Shown piece by piece: positions 21,791 through 34,900 of a DNA stretch of 64,000 nt (its first letter is position 1; each line of letters starts with the position of its first letter). The stretch spans positions 62,663,694 through 62,727,693 of the forward strand of contig OZ034800.1 of the NCBI GenBank assembly GCA_964028335.1, given 5' to 3'. This DNA is from Altica lythri (taxonomy: Eukaryota > Arthropoda > Insecta > Coleoptera > Chrysomelidae). A program made the position numbers and the translations under genes. The notes beneath the pieces are model-generated. The model made no database searches and was not told the DNA's origin. It saw nothing but the letters and a program-made list of their open reading frames with translations.

Positions 21791-24026
21791 AGAATACAGA
21801 ATTCCTTGTATAAGCGAGATGTTTGCTGTTAAAGTATAATACGAAATTACTTTAGGTTCTATTGTTTAACACTGGGTTGGTAAATATTGTGTGGTACAAC
21901 TGAACTTATTCAAATTCAAACTGTTTATCTTATATATATCTTCTATCTACCTCATCATAACTATTAAAGGAAAATTTATATTTGCATCATTTGATCATAC
22001 TTCATATCTAAGGGTCGTTTTCATCTGGTTTCAATTAAGTTAAAGTTAAATGATTTAAATTTTAAAATCAGCGCTGTCCTGATATTTTTTTGCACGTTGA
22101 TGTAAATATTGTACAAATAATGTTCTAGAGAAAATTAATATTCGGTTATATACATCTCTTTCTTTCTTAGTGAGGTATACTTCTATAAGCTTCAATTTTC
22201 GTTCTGGTAAACTATTAAATGTTAAAAATATTAACGAAAACGGCCTTGCAATAATAGAATGAAGTATTTGTGAGCTTTGTTTGTGAAACCGATCCCTAAA
22301 TTGTTACTGATAACTTTGCATCTTTTGTAAAGAAAAATTCCGATTGTAGAGTTGGCGGTGGAGATATAACAGCTAAATGTTTATTAGGAATTCTGTTCAT
22401 TTGTTTATAATTAAGGTTTTTCTATTTACAATGCTCATTCGAAGTTTTAAGCAGCAAGGTCGGGATCGGTTTCAGGAACAACTATTCATGTGATTTTAAT
22501 GTTGTGAATGAACATCTTTAGATAAAAAGGAGTGTTTCCTGTATTTTCATTTTTACATTGTGTTAATAACTTACTGCACCATATTGGTGCCGAATATTTA
22601 AGACGTAGTCTTTTACTAGATAAATAATTTGTATCAAGATATTCATGTGAAAATAATCTTGATTAGTACGATAATCACAAGGAAAATAATCATACAAATG
22701 ATTTCATTTCCTTAAGTAACACGAGAGGTGTTTTTTTACAATTGATTATATTTAACTTATTTCCATAAAATAATTTATTTACGTAAAATTTGTTTCAAAG
22801 AAAATAGTACAGATAAGTTCAAATTCGTGTTATTTCTGTTGCCAATATACTTGTTGGGTATATATGATTGTAAATATGTATTAAATAATGTTTGATGGTT
22901 TTGATAGTATATAGTAAAATGGCAAATATGTTAATTTTATTGACGTTTTATAGACAGAATGATGACGAATTTGATAAATTTGACGACTTAATTACTCTTT
23001 TTCTGAAATTAAATTAATTTTTTATATAAATTTTTACACAAACGACTTCTAATAGTTCCAACATCATAATCAAATTTTGGAAATTAGATAGAAAGGAGTA
23101 TTTCGAAATAATAAATCTGTTTTTGGCATGGAGTGATCCGATACCTTTAACAAGTCAGCAACTTGATTAAGTACAAATGTAAAATCTCGAAAATATACTA
23201 ATCAAGATTATTTTCACACCATATTTGTTTATCGGCTTTGGCATGTAATGTCAAAGCGCTTACATGCAATGTAAAGTCAACCAAAGTATCAAGATTTTTG
23301 AACGACGATTGAAAACTAATCTTATTAAGTGCAATTTTTCAAGCAATATAAATGTGATTGTAATCTACACAAGTCATAATCGCCTTCTTGTGTGGAATAT
23401 ATTTATTTGATGTTAAGAAAGAATAATTTGTATGAATACTACATTCTATTTAATTGACTGCGTGTGTATCTATCATTTTTGTATATTTGTGATTGTCTTT
23501 TTGACAGACTGAAAATTTTAATACATATTATATTATAAAGTAGATTAGAAAAACCTGTAAATACATTTATTTTTTAAAAATATTGGTTTTATTAACCACT
23601 GGTCTTCTCCTTTTCATATGATTATCATTGTTATTAACTATTTTGAAAATTCCACACCTATAATTTTGAACCAATCAAAAAACGTTATTTTGACAGATCA
23701 CCATGGCATCGGAGGTATTTTAGCGGAAATTTTTTTTTCGTGGGGTACCCAACAGCGAATTATACTGGAAATTTTTTGACGTTTACAATAACAGACCATT
23801 TTTGACAGACTGGTTTTTATTTGTTCACATAATATTTAGTTTTGATACATTTTAATTACCAAGCTAAGATGTTTTCTATATTCTTCGGACACCTCCTCTC
23901 TTCTTAATGGCGAAAATGCAGGACTTTGAATGTTTTCAATTAAGTGTCTATGTCTAATAAAATATATATAATACCATACCATTAAAGCGCGCATAACGCA
24001 CGGTTAGAAAAACGCAAAAAGAACAA
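21791..24026. other. intergenic; contains a 22 bp inverted repeat pair
   Basis: No gene seen. GTGAAAATAATCTTGATTAG at 22647 (22 bp through 22668) recurs exactly inverted at 23196-23217. It frames 570 bp that may be a small non-coding DNA transposon. Confidence 0.5.
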
Positions 24027-24545
24027 TTTTCTACCACTTGTAGTTACTCAAAACTTATGTAAAATTGAAGAATATACTATTTTCTATCTTGAAATGGTAT
24101 TCCCATGCAACTACAATGAGTAGAAATTACTAATTTGAAGGCCTAAAGAATTGCTGATAAAGCTATGACGCGCTATGAATCTGTTCATGCAGCTTCCCGA
24201 TAAACCTCTAAAATTATAATTTTCTACCACCTGTAGTAAGCTCAAGTAACTATAAAATAAAAGAATAGTATATTTTTTGTCCCTAATTGGCACTTTTGAG
24301 CTACTACAATCAGTAGTCATCAACAATTTATAGGCTAAGAGTCCATTGGTGTGAAGACAAACTGAATATTATTATGTAATTTGTTCTTGTAGATATGTAT
24401 CTGTAAAACTAATATTTTTTTCATTTTCTACCACTTGTAGTAGCCCAAAGTAAATAAAAAAATCAAAGAATGTAATATATTCCATTATAAAACTGCATTA
24501 CCGTGTAACTACAATGAGTAGAAAACAATATCTTAAAGGGCAGGC
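24027..24545. repeat. tandem array of about 2.5 units, each with a palindromic 100 bp block
   Basis: TTTTCTACCACTTGTAGT-type starts at 24027, 24220 and 24424, each followed about 80 bp later by the inverted ACTACAATGAGTAGAAA-type end (to 24126, 24319 and 24525). The spacers between blocks also resemble each other (AATTTGAAGGCCTAAAG and AATTTATAGGCTAAGAG). The result is a decayed satellite-like array of about 193-204 bp period whose units can fold. Confidence 0.65.
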
Positions 24546-24944
24546 TGAGAAGCCATTACATTCGGTGTGGAATTTTCTTACCGAATACCACGCGAAGTCA
24601 AATTAATATCCTCGTCTTCGACTCGGGAAATTTTCAAAATATTCATGAGCTCGAAAAAATTTCCGGAAATAATTTGACCTTTAGTGGTATTACTAGTGAT
24701 AATCTACCTTCCTATAACTTTTAAAGTGATAAGAAAAAGAAAAAAAACTAGTGTAACGCTCAATACTGTAAGAAATATGCTAATAAGTTGCTTAACTAAC
24801 TTATACTCATCATAAAAGGAAACTAATTATTTCTTATCATTAACGTTTATTTTCTAATTATCACAACGACACATCAATGCTGACCACTTTCGAAAGTTCT
24901 ATTTAATAAATATGTTTTTACATACAAATACAGATGTATTAGAT

Positions 24945-26264
24945 TTATTTAGCCTTGCCCTGAGCTGCTACTGCTTCCATTGCTTTTTTTACGGTCTCTG
25001 GATCTCCCAAGAATTCTAAACTCTTAATCGGTTTCAGGTCTTCATCCAAAGTGTAGACAAATGGAATTCCGGTGGGAAGATTCAATTGCATAATTTGTTC
25101 ATCAGTTAGTTCTAAAATTTATAATTTATTGGACTTTTTTCTGTTAAGGAACACACTTAATTTTTAATTTAAGTCACATTTTTATTACACTACAACAACA
25201 ACTTATCAAAATATTATCGGAATTTAGTGGGTGACGATTACAATAACTTTGATAGAACACTTACTGTCAAGATGTTTTACAATCCCTCTCAGACTATTTC
25301 CGTGAGCAGCAATCAAAATCTGCTTTCCAGCTTTAATTTGTGGAACAATAGTTTCATTCCAAAACGGCAGTGTACGTTCGATAGTCAGTTTTAAAGACTC
25401 AAATTTTGGAAATTGATCACTACTTGGACCTTCAGCATAGCGGGGATCCTTCACGATAGTATCGAAATACGGGTGATCTGCCTCCATAGGTGGAGGTGGA
25501 ATATCAAAGCTTCGTCGCCAAATGGCTACCTTAAATTAAAAAACGTGTAAATTTTTTCAGTAGTTATTTACAGAATTCTTTCTGTACAAACAAAGTCATG
25601 TTGACACTAATCAGATCTTATCACAAAAAAGTGGTAGGTTCAAACAAAAATAAATAATCAATTACAGACAAACTTTTTATAGTGTACAATTGAATTAATG
25701 TTTTTATTAAAGTTGGTTATTATTTGACTATTGACGTTCATGATGGGTTAATAAGTAGACAAAATTAATATTACAGATTAAAACTATTCAAATTTTAATA
25801 CCTGTTCGTCTCCGTATTTTGCTGCAGTTTCAGCCTTATTAAGACCTGTTAAACCTCCGTAATGCCTTTCATTTAGTCTCCACGTCTTAACTGTCGGTAA
25901 ATCTTCTTGACCAATTTCTTTTAATATAGACTGAAGAGTAATTTGAGCTCTAGTAAGAACCGACGTATAGGCAATGTCAAATTTATAGCCAGCATCTTTT
26001 AAAGCTTTACCAGCACTTGCAGCTTCTTTTTTACCTTTAAATGAATTATATTATTTGTTACAAATAAGAGAATTGTTGTTTAGTTATAAAAAAAATTAAA
26101 TATTTTATATTACATAAATATTGAGGTTATGTTAGAGGTCATACAAAGTCATATTTATACAAACCTTTTTCGCTCAAATTTGCGTCGAACCAACCACAAA
26201 AAAGATTTTTTTCATTCCATTCAGACTCTCCATGTCTTACCATCACAATTTTAAATGGTGCCAT
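24945..26264 (-). CDS. Pglym78: 2,3-bisphosphoglycerate-dependent phosphoglycerate mutase
   Basis: Glycolytic enzyme interconverting 3- and 2-phosphoglycerate in the cytosol. Four coding exons on the - strand: 26264-26165, 26034-25802, 25529-25265 and 25111-24945. All borders are GT/AG; the total of 765 nt gives 254 aa, the usual length of animal PGAM. Catalytic phospho-His11 lies in VMVRHGESEWN, Glu89 in LNERHYGG and His187 in AAHGNSLRG; the C-terminus has MEAVAAQGKAK. The start at MAPFKIV is set by homology. A 5'UTR exon (lower edge 26720, donor GAAG|GTAAGTAA) probably splices to the acceptor TTTTTCAG at 26329. A poly(A) signal (AATAAA on the - strand) lies at 24846-24851. Intact. The symbol assumes the single dPGM-type gene; a paralogue is possible. 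Confidence 0.95.
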
Positions 26265-26719
26265 TTTAATCCTTTCGAAAATTCGGGTGGAGAGTAATCT
26301 AATTTTGAAACAAACACACACTGTATTACTGAAAAAGTTTAGTTTGAGTGAGATGTATTATGTATTATTTGTCCACAATCGTGACACTGAACCAGAAATA
26401 ATGTAATAAAGTTTATTATAATCTCTTTGCACTGAACCAAGTTTTGGATATTTCACTTAGCGCATGGCAATCAATAACTATACCAAATGATTAATAAAAG
26501 TGAAAACAAACTTAAAATTAAAGTATATCTTTTTAGTATCTCCATAAAATATATAATTTCATTATTTGTACTATAACTTATAGATGCTTATAGTTATCAG
26601 AAAAAGAAAAGAAAAAGGAAACTCCCATGCAACTTAAATAAGGGCAATATCACCCTGCAATAATCTAGGAAGTTCTTTTTAATAGCACTGTAACAATTTT
26701 TGTTTTCAAATTTACTTAC

Positions 26720-26935
26720 CTTCGACAATCACCAACTATTAACGCACAGAAAATATATTTCTATTTAAAATAAATTTCGAATTTGAATGTCAATGTCAAT
26801 TCGGAGATAAAAATCTTTAGGTTTATTTGAATCTTGTGTGTTGGTGTTGGTACCCCTAGATAAATATAAATCAGTATTTATGGCGGCCTAGTGAAAGTGA
26901 AATTATTTTCAGTTTTAGTTTAATATAAATTTAAG
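26720..26935. promoter_or_regulatory. putative shared promoter between Pglym78 and Medea
   Basis: The mutase 5'UTR exon begins on the - strand just above 26720. A candidate Medea 5'UTR exon, ending at a possible donor TTTAAG|GTATTT near 26934, starts on the + strand near 26870. At most about 150 bp would separate the two transcription starts. No TATA box stands out. The Medea first exon is a weak prediction; a later donor (GGTAAGC near 27262 or 27292) is possible. Confidence 0.4.
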
Positions 26936-28899
26936 GTATTTTTAACATAAAATGGTGCAAAAGTATAATGTTTAGTTTTAAACATGCCACTACCAGTTTA
27001 TTTTAGATATAAATACTGTAATTAGGATTTTATCCTGTTTATGATCCAAAATCTCATAAATTTTATATATCAAATATGTAATGTATGCAATCTTTTTTTT
27101 ACTAGATTCTAAGGTAAATTTATATTGTCATTTCTTTAAATTAATACAAAATGTATCTTAAAAGTAATGTTTATCTTCCTTTTCTGTGATATTAGTGTAA
27201 TATCTATTTGAATATATATTCAAAGGAATCAACTATATATATTATATTTATTTGTAATTCAGGGTAAGCCATAGACAAATTATTATCTCTGGGGTAAGCT
27301 ATTTTCAATGTCAACATTTTTAATTTGTGTATTATTTGAATTTTTAATATTTTTCTGAAATAATTTCACTTATACCTGTTTTTTGTGATTTTACTATACA
27401 AATTATAACTAATTTCTTAATTATTAATTTTTAAGTATCAAAACTAATACGTGTTTGAATTTATTAAGGGTGTTGTAAAATTGTTCACCAACAACTAAAT
27501 AATAATAATATCTAGATAAATTTAATAGGAAAAGCAAGTTTTTTAGAATGAAAAAAAGAGATAATCCAAATATGATACAAAAACGAAATCTCCGACTCCG
27601 AAACCGTCAATTTACGAACATTTATGTTTATTAAGACATTTCTGCATATTTTGGGTCATACTACCACCCATTTCATTTTTATTTATTATTATGATTTTTA
27701 AATAAATAATTATTTAATAAACTCTTTTGAAATATTTTTTTATAAATAAATAAATTTGCTCTGATTATTGTATTTATTCTTATGAGTTTTTGTAAGAGAT
27801 AATTAATTTGTCTATGGTTTTTGTGTTCAAATAAAAATTGTTTTTATTAAAATTTGTTTGATTTATTTTTCTACTAGTAAGAAAATATATAACTTATATT
27901 TTACAATTTAGTCTTGTTTTACATCACAGAATATAAATTTTTTAAATATAAGCTTATGTATTCAAAAATATAAAGTTTTGGTATATACCACCCATTTTTA
28001 AATCGTTTAGCTTCGTCCCAGGATAAATTGGCGGGCTGCAATCGAACTTGTTGCCAACTATATATTACACATCAACACATCTGTGTTGGTACCAATAGAC
28101 AACCCAAAGACGTTCGTGAGGTTGATATAATCAACACAATTTAATTTTAAGATAAAGATGAAATTACATAGATTTAATTTAGTAGAACAGAGATAAGTGT
28201 TCAAGTATTAGCAGTTTTTACACCGAATAAAATAACTAACAAATATTTTTTTCATCCTTTTTCAATTCATGGATGAAATTTTAGGTCAGTTATTTTCTTA
28301 TCAGTTTCTTTTCTACTGTTTCTATACAACGTACAAGTGAATCTGTTTTGAAAAGCGTCAAGATTCATGTATAATGAAAGTTGGTAGTGCACATGAAAAA
28401 AGGTTGAGGAATAACTTACCGAAGAAGCAAATTCTCTAAATCCTTTCAGGATAGAATATAGTTTTGGTTATCATTTTCTTTGTGATTGTAATTATTGATT
28501 ATGATATCTTGGAATTGACGTTTCTGAGAAAAAAATTGGATAGGAGTAGGAGTTTAAGAAAATCTTGGGATATTTAAATGGGTAACTTGTAACTTTATAA
28601 TATGAAGGAACTTATTACAGTGGTGTATACTTAAAATTTACTCTCATGTAATACATATTATGGTTATGTCATTTCTGGAATGTATTAAGGTAGGAGTTTA
28701 TTTATGTAAATAGTTCTTCGGTATTTTACATTAATGCTAAGAAGTTTAGTTATTAACATCTCTCTATCAAAACGGTGACAGGTTTTGGTATTTAAATTAC
28801 AAATTTGTTATATATTTTACTATGTTTCTTGTAACTTGGTTTCATGATTTTTATTTCAAATATTGTTTATACGGTGTTTTTAAACTATCTCTTTTGCAG
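26936..28899 (+). other. Medea intron 1 region
   Basis: AT-rich, no gene or clear element. Intron end CTCTTTTGCAG at 28899. Confidence 0.4.
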
Positions 28900-28907
28900 T
28901 TTGAGTA

Positions 28908-31900
28908 ATGTCTGCAATAAATGCCAACGCTCCATCATCTGCAGATGCCTGTCTCAGCATTGTACATAGTTTAATGTGCCACAGACAGGGTGGAGAAAGT
29001 GAAGGATTTGCTAAAAGAGCTATCGAATCTTTGGTGAAAAAATTAAAAGAAAAGCGAGATGAACTTGATTCACTCATTACAGCGATTACCACAAGTGGGG
29101 CCCATCCTAGTAAATGTGTAACAATACAGAGAACTCTAGATGGCAGATTACAAGTTGCAGGAAGAAAAGGTATATTCTGTAGTTTTTGCAGGTTATCGGC
29201 CCGAGCTTGACGGTGATGACATTCCGAATGTCGTTGGGAGTTAAAAGTTTGTTAGATATTCGCGTGTCCGATCTCTCATTGTCAGTACACTAACACAAAA
29301 AGACACTACACCTACTTACATAAAGATAAATAAATAAAAACTGTCTAACGCACTAAAACTAAAAAATCGTCTATTCCCAAAAAAATTATAAATAGATCTA
29401 TTGCCGCTAACAAAAACTGAAAATAATTAGTCTAAAAACACTTAATTAACTGCCACAAACCAAAATTTAAAACGTTCTTTATTAATTAAGGTTATTACCG
29501 TCAAACACCGGCCGCTAAACTGCAAAACTACCCTTAAGCTATTTAATACAAATTTTTGATTATAATGAATAATTTTGATGAGGAGTAAATGTACACAGTA
29601 TTGTAAGCTTTACTCTAATCTATAAGGCCTATAAATAATATTGTAGTCAATCGATTAAAATAACATTCGCCTGAAGAAGACGCTGTGTGTCAAAGTATGT
29701 CGCGTTAGTGTAATAAATTAGTGTAGATTTTTAAGTGATTGTTTCATTTATATTATTATTTTATATTTTGCATTTTTAAAAATCGTTTAAACAATTTTAA
29801 CCATAAAAAGACATATAATTTAAACAAGAAATTATTACGTATAGAATTTTGTTTTTATATCTGTTAAAGAACAATAAACATAAATATCACTTCATTAAAG
29901 TAAAGAACACGGTACCTAGAAAAGCTTATTTTGCCAAATGGGTATACCATATCTGCAAACGAATGGCATTTTACTGATAAAAGTGTTGCTGATAGTCTTA
30001 TAAAATCAAACCATACAATAACAATATTTTCTACGTAAGCTATTCTAATAAAAAATACTAAACAATTCTATGATGTAAAATGCACCTCTTCATTAAATTA
30101 CTTGATGGTAATTATCAGTTCCAATGCTATTTGGAGATAATTAATTTTCTTTGTATAATATTAAATATTATATTTATTATTATACCAAAATTTTACGATC
30201 ATAATGAATTTAAAAATATTCAAAATATTACAAATAACACCTGTTTAATTAATTTATAATATGAAAGATATTTTAATAACAATAGTATAAACTATTTGTT
30301 AAAATATGCAGAACATGTATCTAGTATAATACATAGTTTTTTGTTTGTAACTTATTAATCATTAACATTTTTAGTATTACATATATTTATATATTTTAAA
30401 AATTATTGCTTTGTTGGCTCCTGTAACAGATATTCAAATGTGTATTTTATTCAGTATAAATCATACAATTAAATAATGCTATAACGCTTATAGGTAATCA
30501 ATGATCCGATACCCGATACCATAGCAAGCAAATATATAATTAACAGAAATTAGTTAAAATATTTGGATTTCAAATTGTTCTAAATCCTCGATTCTTCACC
30601 AATATGCAAATAAGATGTATGTAAAGACAGACATTGCTGATAATTATTTCCATTTATTAATACGTTTCAGGTTTTCCGCATGTTATATACGCCAGAATAT
30701 GGCGGTGGCCGGATTTACACAAAAATGAATTGAAACATGTAAAATACTGCCAATTTGCGTTTGATTTAAAATGCGATTCTGTTTGTGTCAATCCTTATCA
30801 TTATGAAAGGGTAGTTTCGCCTGGTATAGATTTGTCCGGTTTAACATTACAATCTGGTACACCGAGACTCGTCAAAGATGAATATACAGCTGGAGCTGTT
30901 GCTGGCAACAGCATGGAAATTGATGGAGATATGGGAATTAATGTTTCTCAAACTATTCAGCATCATCCTCCGCAGCAAAACTTTACATTGACTGGACTGC
31001 AACCTACTTCTACAAGTAAGTATACTTTTTCATCATACTGATTTTTGGTTTTATGAATGAATGGTTTTGTTTACTCTGTCTTGTAACAGTATTCTTGTTG
31101 ATGTCAAAGGTAATAATAGTTTAATACTATTATAACGTTTTACAGAGTCTTTGAAAATCAAAGAACATATAGACCGTTTACTAAGAACCAACAACTACTT
31201 CCCTGGCTATATGCCACGACGGACATTGAATTACAGTTCAAAGTTAAACGGGGTTAGTATATCTGCAAGATAGAACTAACCATTTTAGTTTGCAATTCGT
31301 AAGGATATTACTTGTAGACCGGTTTCGACGTATTGCGCCTCATCAGTACAAGGAAGATATCCGTCCAGAAGCTCTGAGAGCATCTAGACTGGAGATATGT
31401 CTGAAATCACACAAATACATTATCTTCAGTAAAGAAAATGTTAAAAGTGCGATAATAGCGACATCTCCATAACATTTATTAACATATATTTTTATCCTGT
31501 ACTCATTTTAAATTATATTTTTTACATCATTACCTGATTTTTATTTACTTCTGAAAATTGATAATATTTAAGTTCAGCTTTATTTGATAATTTAATGACT
31601 TGATTATTAATGATGAATCACATTTTGCTCCTATCTAAACATAATAACTGTACGTAAAAAATGGTTTCTTATTTATCGCTCTTGGTTTAGATAAATTTTC
31701 TGTACGTATCTTCTGTAAAAACAATAATAATCCCAGGTGTTCCATGCATCTATTATAGACCATTTCTCTATAGGGTTAGTAATAAATGAGATATTCAATA
31801 AACCCAAGCGACCACATATTTAGGTTAATTAAATATTATTTCTGAATTTGTGTGTGTGTGTGAGAGAGAGAGATAGTAGCATTTTTTATTCTATTTATTT

Positions 31901-34900
31901 TTATAAAACATTGTTGGCTTCCAATATTTCTTGTTTAAAATCATATTAAAAGCTATGTTTTTTATTATGGATAATATTTAACATTTTTATCAATAAAAAC
32001 TTAATAAACAGTTTAAAGTTTTGTGGTTAGACAGCAAGCTTAATAATTGCAAAAGTGCGACAATGTTTATAAATTGGAAATTGTCCGTTTTATGATTTCG
32101 GTACCTCTAAAAACAAAATTAATTATCCTGATTTTATTTCTGTATTAATCTTTACTCTTTAATTTTTGTAATTGAACTTATCCAAAATGTGCGTTTTTTA
32201 AAATCCTACAGGTATCTGAAACAACAGACAGTTTAAATTTCTGCACGATACCGAAATAAATCACACAGCTTAGCTAAATCCAACAATGTTCAATTTTACT
32301 GCTATTAAATGAGTTCTTTGCATAACTTTTTTTATGTTAGTATACAGGATTCAGACATTTATGTAGAAAAAAATATAAATATACAAAGTAATAGCAAATT
32401 ATAGTAATGGTCTAATACGTAGTTTATTAGCTCTGATGCAAATTCTGTTTGAAACTATTTATAATAGTATAATATTGATTTTGAACAAGGACAAAATAAA
32501 ATTAAATTTTATTAATAATTAAAAAAATTTAAAATTTTGTATTGGTCGTACATAATTTTGTTTACAATCGTAGCAAATAAATGGATTAAAAATGGTGCTG
32601 GTTTTAATTTTGTTCAAACAAAATAATACATTAGACTGCTTAACTAGGTATATTTAAACACGGATCATAACACAAATGGCATCCCATGGAGTTACTTATA
32701 TTTCGTTTATACAATTTTTAAGCATGTACCTAAGACAGTCAATTATTAATTTGTCTGAATCCTAATCTAGTATTCTCCTTTTTGCTTTCAATATTTTAGT
32801 TAGGCATGTTTTGGTGTTGTAATAGGTGATCCAGGAATATATAACTCTACAAATAGACCTAGTATGGGGCCATCAACTGTACCAAAAATTGAAGGTGGAC
32901 CAGATACCTCAAGATCAAATTGGTTGCCCCATATGCAAATACATCGTAAGATAACAATTATTATAATCCATTTTAAAATGAAAGCTGTTTATTTTATTTT
33001 AAAAGTATTTGTTTAGTTTAATTTCTATTCCCTTCAATACAACAATAAGAACTGTTTTTATCATATTTATCATAAAAATGCCGTGTGAAAACTATAGTTC
33101 CAATAGCCGGTGTAATTTTTTGTTTGTAGCATATCAATATTATTTGAATTAATCATATTCACAAGTTGATTTAATATAAATAATAAAAACAAAAACATTT
33201 TCGATTTAAAACAAACTGAAAATATTATGACTATTAGTATTTCATTTCTGCTCCTTCCAATGAAAATAATAAAATATATTTGTTATTTTTCTGAGTAGGC
33301 AAATTTGTAATTAAATATGTTGTAACATTGTTTGTGGTATGCTATGGTTAAATTTTTTTTAATACTAAATCTCTTATCCTACTTGAAATAGATATTTAAT
33401 ATGTAAACTAACTGTCATTTTGATTAGATTTATATCTGAAAATATTTTATTTCAAATTTTTATGAATATATCCTTGTCTGCCCACACCAATAAAAATTCA
33501 AAGAGTTCATTTAAGTTATTAATAGACAGCACATTTGACCTTCATAGTGTTTCATTCGATATGTTCAGAGTCATTATTTTGGTGTTAATGCATATTAACT
33601 TAGATCAGATTAAAATAAGTTGCGATCTAACATGGAAAAATATAAATCTTTCATTCTTAAAATTGAATGCATTTTTTTCCATTTAATTCTACCAATGTTC
33701 GTTTTTAATATGTGATATCTTACTCAACTAGTGCACTTTTACAGGAGTTCTGAAATCTCAATCTACAATCATAGTTGGAATAGAATATACTTTTTTATAA
33801 GAAAATGTATTTGGAAGGGGTGAATGTTCACAAAGTATTATAAATTATAATAGTTTGTCGTTTTCTAGGTCAAAATCCAGTGTATAATGCTCCTCCAGCG
33901 CAAGCTGTACAAGAAAGACCACAAGAAGCAATAACACAAGGTTTAGGTATGGAATTCTATCACCGTAGTCAGTAAATAACTTCTATAGATATATATCTAT
34001 ATAAAGTAAATCTATGAATTACCCCCTTTTATTAATTGTTAAGTTTAAATACGATTTATTGCCTTGATATTAAAAAAAATAACAGTTTTCAGACATACTG
34101 ATTGATTATTATTCCAGCAAATAATTCCCCAGTTTCACCCCCGCTTCAACAGAATGGATTTAGCAACTCCACTAGTGCGGCTGTTGCATCTAATAATAAT
34201 GGGACAGTCTCAGGGACACAACCTACAAATACAATTGGCCAAGCTTTCACCGGTGGAGGCGGAACTTGGACTGGATCAAATACTTTAACATATACTCAGT
34301 CAATGCAGCCTCCAGACAACAGGAATCATCACACTACTTATTGTAAGTTAAAAATGTTTAAAACAAAATATTTGATAAAATACGTACCTTTACTCATCCG
34401 AGACCAAATAACTGAAATTTATATATCGATTTTAAAAATCTGGTTAATTTGACTGTTATTTTATAGGGAATCACAATTCTCCAAACCAGATCAGTTCAGC
34501 AGAAGTTAGTATAGCTGGTCTTCTATCATCGCAACCTGCACCAGAATATTGGTGCTCAGTTGCGTACTTCGAATTGGATACTCAGGTTGGCGAAACATTC
34601 AAAGTACTATCAAATTGTCCAAACGTAACTATTGATGGGTACGTGGATCCCTCTGGGGGAAACAGATTTTGTTTGGGTGCCTTAAGTAATGTTCATAGAA
34701 CTGAACAGAGTGAAAGAGCAAGACTTCATATCGGCAAAGGAGTTCAATTAGATTTGCGAGGTGAAGGTGATGTATGGTTGCGGTGTTTGAGTGATCATTC
34801 TGTGTTTGTACAAAGTTACTACTTGGACAGAGAAGCCGGACGACAGCCTGGTGATGCGGTGCATAAAATATATCCTGGAGCTTATATTAAGGTATTTATA

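Noticed and set aside
24111..24326. 71-codon ORF on the - strand
   Set aside because: It lies within the tandem palindromic array.
31142..31253. Possible extra Medea exon (AG at 31145, codons open to TAG)
   Set aside because: The frame ends in a stop, no donor follows, and the Smad4 linker is continuous when 31015 is joined to 32826.
31290..31472. 60-codon ORF in a Medea intron
   Set aside because: It crosses the hammerhead ribozyme on the opposite strand and matches no protein family.
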